Assembly (NCBI GenBank): GCA_946886855.1
Contig: CAMPJJ010000050.1
Location: 1-38,053, forward strand
Direction: 5' to 3'
Length of the DNA: 38,053 bases
Origin: an uncultured Roseateles sp.
Lineage (GTDB): Bacteria > Pseudomonadota > Gammaproteobacteria > Burkholderiales > Burkholderiaceae
How positions within the stretch are numbered: the stretch's first letter is position 1; every line of letters starts with the position of its first letter. Under the pieces are notes generated by a model. It was not told the DNA's origin and did no database searches. It worked only from the letters and a program-made list of their open reading frames with translations. The position numbers and the translations under genes are program-made. This document shows positions 6,161-14,960 of this stretch, piece by piece.

Positions 6161-7654
6161 ATGCGCCGGCGCGTCGCCGCCCTGCTCTTCGCGCTCGGCG
6201 CCAGCGTGGGTCTCGTGGCGTGCGGCACGCCGCGCGCGCCGGTCAACGGCCGGCTCCCGGATCCGCCGTCGGGCGCGCCGACGCTGACGCGGGTGGCCGC
6301 GCAGGTCGACGTCGTCGGCCCGCGCGGCCCCCTGAACCAGGCCAAGCGCGAGCAGGCCGTGCAGGCCGCCGCCGCGCAAGGCAAGGCCGACCTGCTGAAG
6401 CGCCAGATCGCCGCGATGTCGGCCTTCGGAGACGTCGACCTGTACGCCGGCAACGATGCGCAACTGCTCGTCGACGGTCCGGCCACCTTCGCCGCGATGT
6501 TCGCGGCCATCGACAAGGCGCGCCGCCAGATCGTCCTGGAGAGCTACATCATCGAGGACGCCGACGTGTCGCGTCAGCTCGCCGACCGGCTGCTGAAGCG
6601 GCGCGCGGAGGGCCTCGAGGTCGCGGTCCTCTACGACGGCGTCGGCTCGCTGGGCACGGACGAGGCCTACTTCGACCGCCTGCGTCAGGGCGGCATCGCC
6701 GTCTGCGCCTTCAATCCGGTCAACCCGCTCAAGCAGCGCACGCGATATCACAAGATCACGCAGCGCGACCATCGCAAGATGCTGGTCGTCGATGGCGAAA
6801 CCGGGTTCACCGGCGGCATCAACATCAGCGCGGTGTATTCGTCGGGCTCGGGCAGCTTCGGCGGCGGCAGCGCATCGAAGGCGCCCAAGGCCAAGCCCCA
6901 GTCGAGCGAGACCGCCGACGGCAAGGCGAAGGCCGATGGCAAGTCCGATGACAAGGCCGAACAGAAGGGCTGGCGCGACACCATGGTGCAGGTGCGCGGC
7001 CCGGCGACGCAGGCGCTGCACACGATGTTCCGCGAGGTCTGGACCCAGCAGCACTGCGAAGGCAGCGTTGCCGCGATCGCTCCGCCGCCCGGCCCGCCCG
7101 CCGGCCAGCAGCTGATGCGCGTGATCCCCGCCTCGCCGCAGGACACCGAGAACCGCATCTATACGCTGCTACTGGGCAGCATCCGCGCCTCGCAGCGCAG
7201 CGTGTACCTGACGATGGCCTACTTCGCGCCGGGCGAGGACATGGTCGAGGCCTTGAGCGAAGCCGCCCGGCGCGGCGTCGACGTGCAGCTGATCCTGCCC
7301 TCGCGCAGCGACTTCGGTCCGGTGATGCAGGCCGGCCGCAGCCATTACGAGCGCATGCTCAAGGCCGGCGTGCAGATCCATGAGCTGCAGGACGCCGTGC
7401 TGCACGCGAAGACCGCCGTCATCGACGGCGTCGTCTCGACGATCGGCTCCAGCAACATGGACTGGCGCAGCTTCGTGCACAACAACGAGGTGAATGCCGT
7501 CGTCCTCGGCGAGGACTTCGGCGGCGCGATGACGCGGATGTTCGAGCGCGACCGCACCGCCTCCAAGACGATCGAGCTGCAGCGCTGGCAGGACCGCGGC
7601 CTGTGGCAACGGGGCAAGGAATACTTTTCCAGGATGTTTGAACAATGGTGGTAA
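6161..7654 (+). CDS. Phospholipase D / cardiolipin synthase-like lipoprotein
   Basis: A 497-residue enzyme of the PLD superfamily with two catalytic HKD motifs: H204-K206-D211 (HRKMLVVDG) and H415-K417-D422 (HAKTAVIDG), each followed by the expected Gly/Ser/Asn residues. The likely reaction is phosphatidyl transfer, as in cardiolipin synthase. Unlike ClsA it has no N-terminal double membrane span. It begins with a lipoprotein signal (SVGLVACG, C21), so it is probably anchored in the envelope. A Gly/Ser then Lys/Asp-rich insert (about 228-269) interrupts the chain just after the first HKD motif, where related enzymes have a compact loop. It overlaps the AsmA-family gene by 10 bases. Substrate is not proven. 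Confidence 0.9.
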   Translation: MRRRVAALLFALGASVGLVACGTPRAPVNGRLPDPPSGAPTLTRVAAQVDVVGPRGPLNQAKREQAVQAAAAQGKADLLKRQIAAMSAFGDVDLYAGNDAQLLVDGPATFAAMFAAIDKARRQIVLESYIIEDADVSRQLADRLLKRRAEGLEVAVLYDGVGSLGTDEAYFDRLRQGGIAVCAFNPVNPLKQRTRYHKITQRDHRKMLVVDGETGFTGGINISAVYSSGSGSFGGGSASKAPKAKPQSSETADGKAKADGKSDDKAEQKGWRDTMVQVRGPATQALHTMFREVWTQQHCEGSVAAIAPPPGPPAGQQLMRVIPASPQDTENRIYTLLLGSIRASQRSVYLTMAYFAPGEDMVEALSEAARRGVDVQLILPSRSDFGPVMQAGRSHYERMLKAGVQIHELQDAVLHAKTAVIDGVVSTIGSSNMDWRSFVHNNEVNAVVLGEDFGGAMTRMFERDRTASKTIELQRWQDRGLWQRGKEYFSRMFEQWW

Positions 7655-9930
7655 ACAACGCGCCCTCCTCCGCGCCGGCGCCTTCGCCGGGTCCGCGACG
7701 ACACCGCCTCCCGGGTTGGGCGATGGGGCTGCTGGTGCTGCTGGCGCTGCTGCTGATCACGATCGGCGTCTGCGAATGGCTGGGCTGGCCCTTCCTGCGC
7801 CGTCCCGCGGAGCAGTGGCTGAGCCAGAAGCTCGACCGTCAGGTGCGCTTCGATGGCGACGAGGACAACACCGCCTGGCAGCTCCGGCTGATCGGCCACC
7901 TGCGGCTGCGCACGCACAGCCTGACGATCGCCGGTCCCAGCTGGAGCACCTTGGGCGGTCCGATGTTGCAGGCGCAGGACGCCGCGCTGACCTTGCGCTA
8001 TTCGGACCTGCTGGCCCTGCGCCACCAGGGTGAGGCCTTGCAGGTGAAGGCGCTGAGCGCGGACGAACTGACGATGCGGCTGGAGCGCGACGTGGAAGGC
8101 CGCGCGAGCTGGCAATTCGGCAAGCAGCCGCCCAGCGACACGCAGGTGCGCAAGCGCCCCAACGTCGACGGGATCCGCTTCGACCTGCTTGAAGTGGGCC
8201 GGGGCACGGTGCTGGTGGATGACAAGATCCAGCAGCTCTCGCTGCTGGGCCGCTTCGCGCTGCGCGACACCTGGGTCACACCGGAGGACGCCGCGTCGGC
8301 GGTGCGTTCAGGCCTGGCCGCCTCCGGCGCGGCCTCGAGCACCGTCGCCGGACCGCGCGCGCCCACGGCGGCGGCGCGCGTCGCCAGCGCGGCCGCTTCG
8401 GGCACCCGGCTGGCCGTGGACTTCGGGGAACGCGTGGCGGGCAAGCCCAAGGGCGCGTCCGCCCCCGCCGGGGAGCCGGGTCCCGGAGAAGGCGGCCGCT
8501 ACGGCGTGACGGCGCAGGCCGAAGGCCATTGGCGCGACCTGCCGATCAAGGCGAACCTGCAGACCGGCTCCGCGCTGCCGTGGATGTCCTCGGATCCGAA
8601 TGCGCCGGCGGTGCCGGTCACGCTGCGCGGCAACATCGGCAAGGCCCAGTTGAGCTTCGACGGCCAGGTCCGCGACCTGCTGGTCAGCCAGGGGCTGTCG
8701 GGGCAGTACACGCTGTCGGGGCCCTCGCTGGCGGCGGTGGGTGAGCCGCTCGGGGTCACGCTGCCGACCACGCCGGCCTTCGCATTGCAAGGCAAGCTGA
8801 CGCGCGATGGCTCGCGCTGGACCACGGCCGTCAGCAAGGCCACGATCGGCAAGAGCCAACTGAGCGGAGAGTTCCAGTACGACAAGCCGGAGAACGGCAT
8901 GCCGACGCTGACGGGCGAGCTGCGCGGTCGCCAGCTGTGGCTGGCGGACCTGGGGCCGGCGGTTGGTGTCCCGGCGGAGCCGGGTGCGCCCAAGGCGAAG
9001 AAGGCGCCTTCGCGCGTGCTGCCGGACAAGCAGTTCGACCTGCCTTCCCTGCGGGCCATGAACGCCAACGTCAACGTGAAGCTGGCGCGTTTCGAATCCG
9101 GCACCGCGATCCTGCAGGCGGCCGAGCCCCTCAACGCCCGCATCGTCCTCCAGGACGGCGTGCTGGAACTGCGCGACATCGATGCGCGGGTCGCGCGCGG
9201 CCAGGTGGCGGGCACCATGAAGCTGGACGGCCGCGGGCCGCAGGCCAAGTGGCAGGCGCGGCTGCGCGTCGGCGGCGTGCACCTGGAGCAGTGGCTGAAC
9301 CTGGAGCGCAAGAACGGCCAGCGCTGGGTCACGGGATTGATGGGCGGTCGGGTCGCGCTCGACGGCGAGGGCCGATCCACCGCCGAGCTGCTGGCCAGCG
9401 CCGACGGCCGGATCGTGCTGTACTGGACCGAGGGCTCGATCTCCCACCTGATCGTCGAGGCCGCCGGCATCGACATCGCCCAGGGCCTGGGCCTGGTGGT
9501 GCGCGGCGACGATGCGCTGCCGGTGAATTGCGGCGTCGCCGATCTGCAGGTCAAGGACGGGCTGGTGACGCCGCGTCCCATGGTGATCGACACGAAGGAT
9601 TCCGTGGTCCTGGTGGACGGCGGCATGTCGCTGGCGACCGAGCGGCTGGCGCTCACGGCCAAGGTCGACCCCAAGGACCGGAGCCCGCTCACCCTGCGCA
9701 CGCCGCTGAACATCCAGGGCACACTGGGCGATCCGCAACTCAGCCTGCAGAAGGGACCGCTGCTGCGCAAGCTCGTGCCCGCGGCGGTGCTGGGCGTCGC
9801 GTTGGCGCCGCTGGCGGCGATCGTGCCGCTGATCGACCTGGGCGAGGAGGCGGATCCGGAAAGCCTCAAGGCGCTGTCTGAATGCAACGCTCGCCTGGCC
9901 CCGCTGTCGAAGCGGCGCTCGGGATCGTGA
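7645..9930 (+). CDS. AsmA-family envelope protein
   Basis: A 761-residue protein of the AsmA/TamB-like group, inner-membrane proteins whose long beta-rich periplasmic part is thought to help phospholipid transport or outer-membrane assembly. It has a Pro-rich cytoplasmic start, one membrane helix (about 24-46), then LSQKLDRQVRFDGD, which matches the conserved start of AsmA domains. Beta repeats follow, and a C-terminal AsmA_2-type region holds IDIAQGLGLVVRGDDALPVNCGV and the terminal hydrophobic KLVPAAVLGVALAPLAAIVPLIDLG. An Ala/Ser-rich low-complexity segment (about 210-260) looks like a linker. The start overlaps the preceding PLD gene, so the two are translationally linked, and both act on envelope lipids. 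Confidence 0.9.
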   Translation: MVVNNAPSSAPAPSPGPRRHRLPGWAMGLLVLLALLLITIGVCEWLGWPFLRRPAEQWLSQKLDRQVRFDGDEDNTAWQLRLIGHLRLRTHSLTIAGPSWSTLGGPMLQAQDAALTLRYSDLLALRHQGEALQVKALSADELTMRLERDVEGRASWQFGKQPPSDTQVRKRPNVDGIRFDLLEVGRGTVLVDDKIQQLSLLGRFALRDTWVTPEDAASAVRSGLAASGAASSTVAGPRAPTAAARVASAAASGTRLAVDFGERVAGKPKGASAPAGEPGPGEGGRYGVTAQAEGHWRDLPIKANLQTGSALPWMSSDPNAPAVPVTLRGNIGKAQLSFDGQVRDLLVSQGLSGQYTLSGPSLAAVGEPLGVTLPTTPAFALQGKLTRDGSRWTTAVSKATIGKSQLSGEFQYDKPENGMPTLTGELRGRQLWLADLGPAVGVPAEPGAPKAKKAPSRVLPDKQFDLPSLRAMNANVNVKLARFESGTAILQAAEPLNARIVLQDGVLELRDIDARVARGQVAGTMKLDGRGPQAKWQARLRVGGVHLEQWLNLERKNGQRWVTGLMGGRVALDGEGRSTAELLASADGRIVLYWTEGSISHLIVEAAGIDIAQGLGLVVRGDDALPVNCGVADLQVKDGLVTPRPMVIDTKDSVVLVDGGMSLATERLALTAKVDPKDRSPLTLRTPLNIQGTLGDPQLSLQKGPLLRKLVPAAVLGVALAPLAAIVPLIDLGEEADPESLKALSECNARLAPLSKRRSGS

Positions 9931-9932
9931 TA

Positions 9933-10373
9933 ATGGGCGCCTCGCTCACGCCCATGCCCATGTCCACCGTTCCCGTCACCGCACCGACGCCCGGCACGCT
10001 GAACTGTTTCCTGGTCGAGGACAGCCCGCTGATCCGGGAGAACCTTGTCGCGACACTGCAGGAGATGCTCGACCTCGACGTGGTCGCCTGGGCCGAGGAC
10101 GAGGCCGGCGCGCTGCGCTGGCTGCACGACGAGGCGGTCCCCTGCGACATCCTCATCATCGACCTGTTCCTGAAGCGCGGCTCGGGCATCTCGCTGCTGC
10201 CCAAGGCGCGGCTGCTGCAGCCCGAGGCCAAGGTGATCGTGCTGACCAACTACGCCACCGCCGACATGCGCCAGCGCTGCGAGGGCCTCGGCGCCGACAA
10301 GGTCTTCGACAAATCCAGCGAGCTGGACGAGCTCATCGCATACTGCCTCGAACTGGCGTCCTCCAAGGCCTGA
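9933..10373 (+). CDS. Receiver-only response regulator
   Basis: A single-domain response regulator of 146 residues starting at ATG 9933, two bases after the AsmA-family stop. Another ATG at 9960 is equally possible, and the longer frame from 9882 would overlap the previous gene by 49 bases. The receiver has acidic E29/D30 (FLVEDS), phospho-acceptor D77 (LIIDLFL), T105 (VLTNYA) and K127 (VFDKS). The chain stops after the last receiver helix, so there is no DNA-binding output. It must act by protein contact or as a phosphate sink. No kinase is adjacent. It is probably the last gene of the transcript that begins near 5340. Confidence 0.88.
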   Translation: MGASLTPMPMSTVPVTAPTPGTLNCFLVEDSPLIRENLVATLQEMLDLDVVAWAEDEAGALRWLHDEAVPCDILIIDLFLKRGSGISLLPKARLLQPEAKVIVLTNYATADMRQRCEGLGADKVFDKSSELDELIAYCLELASSKA

Positions 10374-10423
10374 GGCCTGAGGCCTGACGCCTGAGGCATG
10401 CGGCATGCGGCATGCGGCATGCG
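10368..10423. repeat. Heptamer tandem array in two flavours
   Basis: Eight 7-base units run head to tail. GCCTGAG occurs at 10368, 10375 and 10389, with the variant GCCTGAC at 10382. GCATGCG follows at 10396, 10403, 10410 and 10417. The first unit overlaps the stop codon of the receiver-only regulator. The array ends 15 bases before a terminator hairpin. Confidence 0.85.
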
Positions 10424-10438
10424 GATCGCACAGCAGAA

Positions 10439-10458
10439 AGGGGTCCCGCAGGACCCCT
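10439..10458. terminator. Terminator hairpin between convergent genes
   Basis: AGGGGTCC (10439-10446) and GGACCCCT (10451-10458) form a perfect 8-bp stem with loop CGCA. On the minus strand the stem runs into TTTCTG, which favours termination of the efflux operon. It also lies between the plus-strand regulator (ends 10373) and emrB (ends 10502). Confidence 0.75.
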
Positions 10459-10501
10459 CTCAACGTGGGGGCGACGCCTGTCGCCTCGACGGTCGATGGC
10501 G

Positions 10502-12121
10502 TCAGTGCGCCCCACCCGCATCCACCGGCGCGCCCATCTTCGGCGGCCGCTTGGTCAGCCAGACGAAGGCGATCAGCACGACGAACAGCGCCGCGGACGC
10601 CAGGAAGATGTCGTCCGCCGCGCGGGTGAACGCCTGCTGGTCGACCAGCCGGTTGATGTAGGCCAGCGCCTGGTCGTGGCTGAAGCCCTGGCGCTGCAGC
10701 GTGTCCAGCGCCGCCGTCTCCGCCGGATCGCCCAGCGCCAGCCGTTCCGCCAGGTGATGGTGGTGCAGCGCCGCGCGGTTCTCCCACAAGGTCGTGGAGA
10801 TCGACGTCCCCATCGCCCCCGCCGTGATCCGCACGAAGTTGGACAGGCCGGCCGCCGCGGCGATCCGGTCGGGCGTGATGCCCGACAGGGTCAGCGTCGT
10901 CAGCGGGATGAAGAAGAACGCCAGCGCCCCGCCCTGCAGGATCGTCGGGATCATGATGGTCCCGAGGTCCGTGTCCGTCGTGAACAGCGAACGCATCCAC
11001 AGCACGATCGCGAACATGACGAAGGCGAAGCTTGCCATCATCCGCGGATCCCACACCGAGACCTTCTTGCCCACCACCGGCGAGAGCAGGATGGCCAGCA
11101 CCCCCACCGGCGCCAGCGCGAAGCCCGCCGCCGTCGCGGTGTAGCCCATGTGCTGCTGCAGCCACAGCGGCAGCAGCACCACGTTGCCGAAGAACAGCCC
11201 GTAGGCGATCGACAGCACCGAGGCCCCGAACAGGAAGTTCCGGCGCGCGAAGAGCCGCAGGTCCACCACCGGGTGGTCGTTGGTCAGCTCCCAGACGATG
11301 AACACCGCCAGGCCCACGACCGCGACCACGGCCAGGGCGATGATCTGGTTGGACGCGAACCAGTCCAGTTCCTTGCCCTTGTCCAGCATCACCTGCAGCG
11401 AGCCCACCCACAGCACCAGCAGCGACAGCCCGACGGTATCGATCGGCAGCTTCTTGGTCGGCGTTTCGCGGGTGCGGTAGATGCTCCAGGTCAGGCCGGC
11501 GGCGAACAGGCCCACCGGCACGTTGATGTAGAAGATCCACGGCCAGGTGACGTTGTCGGTGATCCAGCCGCCCAGCAGCGGCCCGACCACCGGCGCCACC
11601 AGCGTCGTCATCCCCCATAACGCGAGCGCCGTGCCCGCCTTGTGCTTGGGATAGCTGGACAGCAGCAGCGTCTGCGACAGCGGGATCATGGGCCCCGCCA
11701 CCAGCCCCTGGAACACGCGCGCCACCACCAGCATCTCCAGCGAATGCGCGAAGCCGCACAGCCAGGACGCCAGCACGAACAGCAGCACGCTGGTCGTGAA
11801 CAGCCGCACCGCGCCGAAGCGCTGCGTCAGCCAGCCGGTCAGCGGGACGGAGATCGCATTCGCGACGCCGAAGCTCGTGATGACCCAGGTGCCCTGCACC
11901 GGACTGACGCCGAGGTCCCCGGCGATCGCGGGCAGCGACACGTTCGCGATGGACGAGTCCAGCACGTTCATGAAGGTCGCCAGCGACAGCGAGATGGTGC
12001 CCAGCACCAGCGCGGTGCCGGTCAGCGGCGCGGGTCCCGCCGGCGGACCCGCGGGTGCCGGCGTCGCGGCAGGCCCGGGCGCCGGCGGCGCGCCGGGCGC
12101 GGTCGGAGTGGAATCGCTCAT
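10502..12121 (-). CDS. emrB: EmrB-like DHA2-family multidrug efflux permease
   Basis: A 539-residue inner-membrane drug:proton antiporter of the major facilitator superfamily with the 14-helix DHA2 layout. It has a Pro/Ala-rich cytoplasmic start of about 33 residues. Motif D1 in helix 1 reads LDSSIANVSLPAI, an R-containing motif B follows (VVARVFQGLVAG), and motif C in helix 5 is GPLLGGWITDN. The C-terminus is cytoplasmic. The gene overlaps emrA by four bases (ATGA), so the two are co-translated. With the adaptor and the NodT outer-membrane factor it would form a tripartite pump expelling hydrophobic or aromatic compounds directly from the cell. The substrate is not deducible. It is probably repressed by the MarR protein at the operon head. 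Confidence 0.93.
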   Translation of the reverse strand: MSDSTPTAPGAPPAPGPAATPAPAGPPAGPAPLTGTALVLGTISLSLATFMNVLDSSIANVSLPAIAGDLGVSPVQGTWVITSFGVANAISVPLTGWLTQRFGAVRLFTTSVLLFVLASWLCGFAHSLEMLVVARVFQGLVAGPMIPLSQTLLLSSYPKHKAGTALALWGMTTLVAPVVGPLLGGWITDNVTWPWIFYINVPVGLFAAGLTWSIYRTRETPTKKLPIDTVGLSLLVLWVGSLQVMLDKGKELDWFASNQIIALAVVAVVGLAVFIVWELTNDHPVVDLRLFARRNFLFGASVLSIAYGLFFGNVVLLPLWLQQHMGYTATAAGFALAPVGVLAILLSPVVGKKVSVWDPRMMASFAFVMFAIVLWMRSLFTTDTDLGTIMIPTILQGGALAFFFIPLTTLTLSGITPDRIAAAAGLSNFVRITAGAMGTSISTTLWENRAALHHHHLAERLALGDPAETAALDTLQRQGFSHDQALAYINRLVDQQAFTRAADDIFLASAALFVVLIAFVWLTKRPPKMGAPVDAGGAH

Positions 12122-13365
12122 TGCACGCGGGAGGTGTTCGTCTTGGCCGAGGCCTTGCCGAGGTTGGTCGCGATGATCTTGTTCACCTGCTCGTCGGCGG
12201 CCTTTTCCTGGACGTCGAAGATCGTGGTCTGCAGACGCGGCGCGCTGGCGCCGGTCGCGGCGGCCAGCATCGCGCCGCCCTGGTCACGGATGTCGATCTG
12301 CACGTCCATCGACAGGCCCACGCGCAGCGGGTGCTCCTGGACTTCCTTCGGGTCCAGCGCGATGCGCACCGGCACGCGCTGCACGACCTTGATCCAGTTG
12401 CCGGTCGCGTTCTGCGCCGGCAGCAGCGCGAAGGCCGCGCCCGTGCCGGCGCCCAGGCCCTGCACCGTGCCGTGGTACTCGGTCTTCTTGCCGTAGACGT
12501 CCGCTTCCAGCGTCGCCTTCTGGCCGATGCGCAACTTGGCCAGCTGGCTTTCCTTGAAGTTGGCGTCGACCCAGACCTGCTGCAGGCCGACCACCGCCAT
12601 CAGCGGCGAACCCGCCGCGACGCGCTGCCCCAGTTGCACCGAGCGGCGTGCGACCCAGCCGTCCACCGGCGCGATCAGCTCGGCGCGCTGCAGCGCCAGG
12701 TAGCTTTCGCGCAGGCGCGCGGCGGCGCGCAGCACGTTCGGGTGTTCCTCGACCTTGACGCCGTCGGTCAGCACCTGGTTGGAGGCCAGCTGGTCCTTGG
12801 CGGCCTGCAGTGCCGATTGCGCGGCGGCGGCCTGCGCGCGGGCCGAGGTCAGCTGCGACTGCGCGTGTTCCAGCTCCTCCTTGCCGACGGCGCCGGTGGC
12901 GACCAGCGGCTGGCGGCGGGCGACGTCGGACTGCAGGCGGTCCAGGTCGACGGTGACGCGCTTGAGGTCGGCCTCGCGGACCTTGACCTGGGCTTCGAAG
13001 CCGCTGTTGTTCGCATACAGCGTGCGGACCTCGCGGACCGTCTGCGCCAGCTGCGCCTGCGCCTGCTCCAGCGCGACGCGGGCGTCGACCGGGTCCAGGC
13101 TCACCAGCTTCTGGCCGGCCTTCACGAAATCGGTGTCGTCGGCGTAGACCGCGCGCACCGTGCCGCCGACCAGCGGCGTGATCTGCACGACGTTGGCCTG
13201 CACGTAGGCGTTGTCGGTGGATTCGTAGCGGCTGCCGACGATCCATTCATACCCGGCGTAGGCCAGGCCCGCCACGATGACGACGGCGGCGATGATCGTC
13301 AGGCCCCGCTTGCGGGTGCCGTTCTTGGCGGGAGCTTGCGGGTTGTTCGGGGGCGTTGCGCTCAT
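12118..13365 (-). CDS. emrA: EmrA-like periplasmic adaptor of an efflux pump
   Basis: A 415-residue membrane-fusion protein that bridges the EmrB-like permease and the NodT-type channel. It has one N-terminal anchor (about 21-39), then STDNAYVQANVVQITP (from 49), the EmrA/HlyD_D23 signature, and a lipoyl half with GGTVRAVYADDTDFV. A coiled-coil hairpin spans about 95-210, then the second lipoyl half (APVDGWV) and a beta-barrel. Its length is normal for EmrA. It lies 93 bases downstream of the NodT gene and overlaps emrB by ATGA. The C-terminal 40 residues are Lys/Ala-rich and variable. Confidence 0.93.
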   Translation of the reverse strand: MSATPPNNPQAPAKNGTRKRGLTIIAAVVIVAGLAYAGYEWIVGSRYESTDNAYVQANVVQITPLVGGTVRAVYADDTDFVKAGQKLVSLDPVDARVALEQAQAQLAQTVREVRTLYANNSGFEAQVKVREADLKRVTVDLDRLQSDVARRQPLVATGAVGKEELEHAQSQLTSARAQAAAAQSALQAAKDQLASNQVLTDGVKVEEHPNVLRAAARLRESYLALQRAELIAPVDGWVARRSVQLGQRVAAGSPLMAVVGLQQVWVDANFKESQLAKLRIGQKATLEADVYGKKTEYHGTVQGLGAGTGAAFALLPAQNATGNWIKVVQRVPVRIALDPKEVQEHPLRVGLSMDVQIDIRDQGGAMLAAATGASAPRLQTTIFDVQEKAADEQVNKIIATNLGKASAKTNTSRVQ

Positions 13366-13458
13366 GGTGTGCTCTTCGAGATTCTTGTGATTCAGGGGCG
13401 GCGGCGTGGCGGCCGGCGCTTCAAGGTCAGGTTCGATGCCTGTCGGCGGACGGCGATA

Positions 13459-14922
13459 TCAGCGGCGGTCGGCGGACGCCGTCGTCTGCACGGCGCCTCG
13501 CGCGGGCTCGGCGTAACCGCCGCCCAGCGCGCGCATCAGGTTGATCTGCGCATCGACGGTCAGGGCCTGCAGATCGATCTGGCCGCGTTGCTGCAGCAGC
13601 TGGTTCTGCTGCGCGTTGAGCACCGCGATGCGGCCGGTCAGGCCGGCGCGGTGGCGCTGGTCCGCCAGCGCGGCCTGGCTGTCGGCGTTGGCCACCAGCG
13701 CGTCCTGCTGCGTGCGCTGCTGACGCAGCGACTCGAGCGTCGTGTACTGGTCGCTGGCGTCGCGCACCGCGTCGAGCACCGCGACGTTGTAGCTCGCGAT
13801 CGCGGCGTCCTGCTCGGCGGCGCTGCCGCGCAGGTTGGCGCGCAGCCGGCCGCTGTCGAACAGCGGCAGGTGCAGCGCCGGGCCCGCGCCGTACTGGCGG
13901 CTGCCGCTCTTGAAGAGCTCATCCAGCCCGATCGAGTTCAGGCCGACGAAGGCCGTCAGGCTCACGCTCGGATAGAACTGCGCGCGGGCGACGCGGATGT
14001 CCTGCGCCGTCGCCTCGACCCGGGCGCGCGCGGCGGCCAGGTCCGGGCGGCGGCCCAACAGGTCCAGGTGAGGCGCCTGCTGCCAGTCGATCGCAACCGG
14101 CAGCGCGGCGTCCAGCGATTCGGTCGCCTTCGGGCCCTGGCCGGTCAGCGCGGCGAGCTGGTGGCGCAGCAGCGCCTGCTGCTCGCGCAGCACGACCTGC
14201 TGGCGCTGGATGTCGGGCAGCGGCGCCTCGGCGACCCGCAGGTCCTGGCCGTTGTCCAGGCCGGCGGCGCTGCGTTGGCGCACCAGGTCGAAGGATTGGT
14301 CGCGCACCGCTTTCTGCTGTTCCAGCAGACGGCCCTGCGCCTGGCTGCGCGCCAGCGCGACGTAGGCCTTGGCCACGGCGTTGGACACGCTCAGCCGCGC
14401 CGCGGCGGCGTCCGCCTCGGCGGCGCGCCGCTGGCCCAGCGCGGCCTGCAGCGCCGCATCATGCCTGCCGAAGAAGTCGAACTCGTAGCTCAGCCCGGCC
14501 TGGATGTTGGCCAGCGTCCGCACGCTGCCGGCCAGCGGCGGCGGATAGATGCCGTGCTCGGTGATGCGCTGACGGGTCACGTCGGCCTCGAGCTGGGCGG
14601 ACGGACGCTTCGCGGCCTCGGCGTTCTCCGTCATCGCCGCGGCGCGGTCGATGCGGGCGCGGGCCAGCGCCAGGGTGGGCGAGTTCGCGATCGCCTGGTC
14701 GACCAGCGCGTCCAGTTGCGGATCGCGGAAGGTCTTCCACCAGGACGCATCGAGCGCCTGGCTCTGGCTGTCGTCGAGGCCCAGGCGGGCGGCTTCGGCG
14801 CCGTCCAGCGGGCGGCCGGGTTCGGCCAGCTTGGGGAGGGGCGCGCAGGCGGTGAGCACCATCAGCAGCGCCGCGCCCATGGCCAGGGCCAGGGTGGTGC
14901 GGTGAAGGAATCGGGAGGTCAT
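13459..14922 (-). CDS. NodT-family outer-membrane efflux lipoprotein (TolC-like)
   Basis: An outer-membrane channel of the RND/EmrAB type. With the start at 14922 the protein has 487 residues and an ideal lipoprotein signal (short basic head, LALAMGAALLMVLTAC, lipid-bearing C26). The two repeated OEP halves follow, each with long helical hairpins; the ARIDRAAAMTENAEAAKRP and LARSQAQGRLLEQQ stretches are typical. A GAGG site lies eight bases before 14922. An alternative start at 14964 overlaps the MarR stop as ATGA and would add 14 residues; coupling makes it possible, but it has no ribosome site and weakens the signal peptide. It is the second gene of the MarR-NodT-EmrA-EmrB operon. Confidence 0.92.
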   Translation of the reverse strand: MTSRFLHRTTLALAMGAALLMVLTACAPLPKLAEPGRPLDGAEAARLGLDDSQSQALDASWWKTFRDPQLDALVDQAIANSPTLALARARIDRAAAMTENAEAAKRPSAQLEADVTRQRITEHGIYPPPLAGSVRTLANIQAGLSYEFDFFGRHDAALQAALGQRRAAEADAAAARLSVSNAVAKAYVALARSQAQGRLLEQQKAVRDQSFDLVRQRSAAGLDNGQDLRVAEAPLPDIQRQQVVLREQQALLRHQLAALTGQGPKATESLDAALPVAIDWQQAPHLDLLGRRPDLAAARARVEATAQDIRVARAQFYPSVSLTAFVGLNSIGLDELFKSGSRQYGAGPALHLPLFDSGRLRANLRGSAAEQDAAIASYNVAVLDAVRDASDQYTTLESLRQQRTQQDALVANADSQAALADQRHRAGLTGRIAVLNAQQNQLLQQRGQIDLQALTVDAQINLMRALGGGYAEPARGAVQTTASADRR

Positions 14923-14960
14923 CGGGGGGTCCTCAATGTTGTTCTTTTGGGGGAGAGCGT

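Noticed and set aside
10368..10423. Heptamer array as a CRISPR or attachment site
   Set aside because: There are no spacers between units, the unit is far too short for a CRISPR repeat, and no cas or integrase gene is near.
8499..11759. 1086-codon open frame on the minus strand
   Set aside because: It runs antisense through the AsmA gene and into emrB, has Arg/Gly/Ala-rich unconserved sequence, and is a by-product of high GC in the opposite frame.
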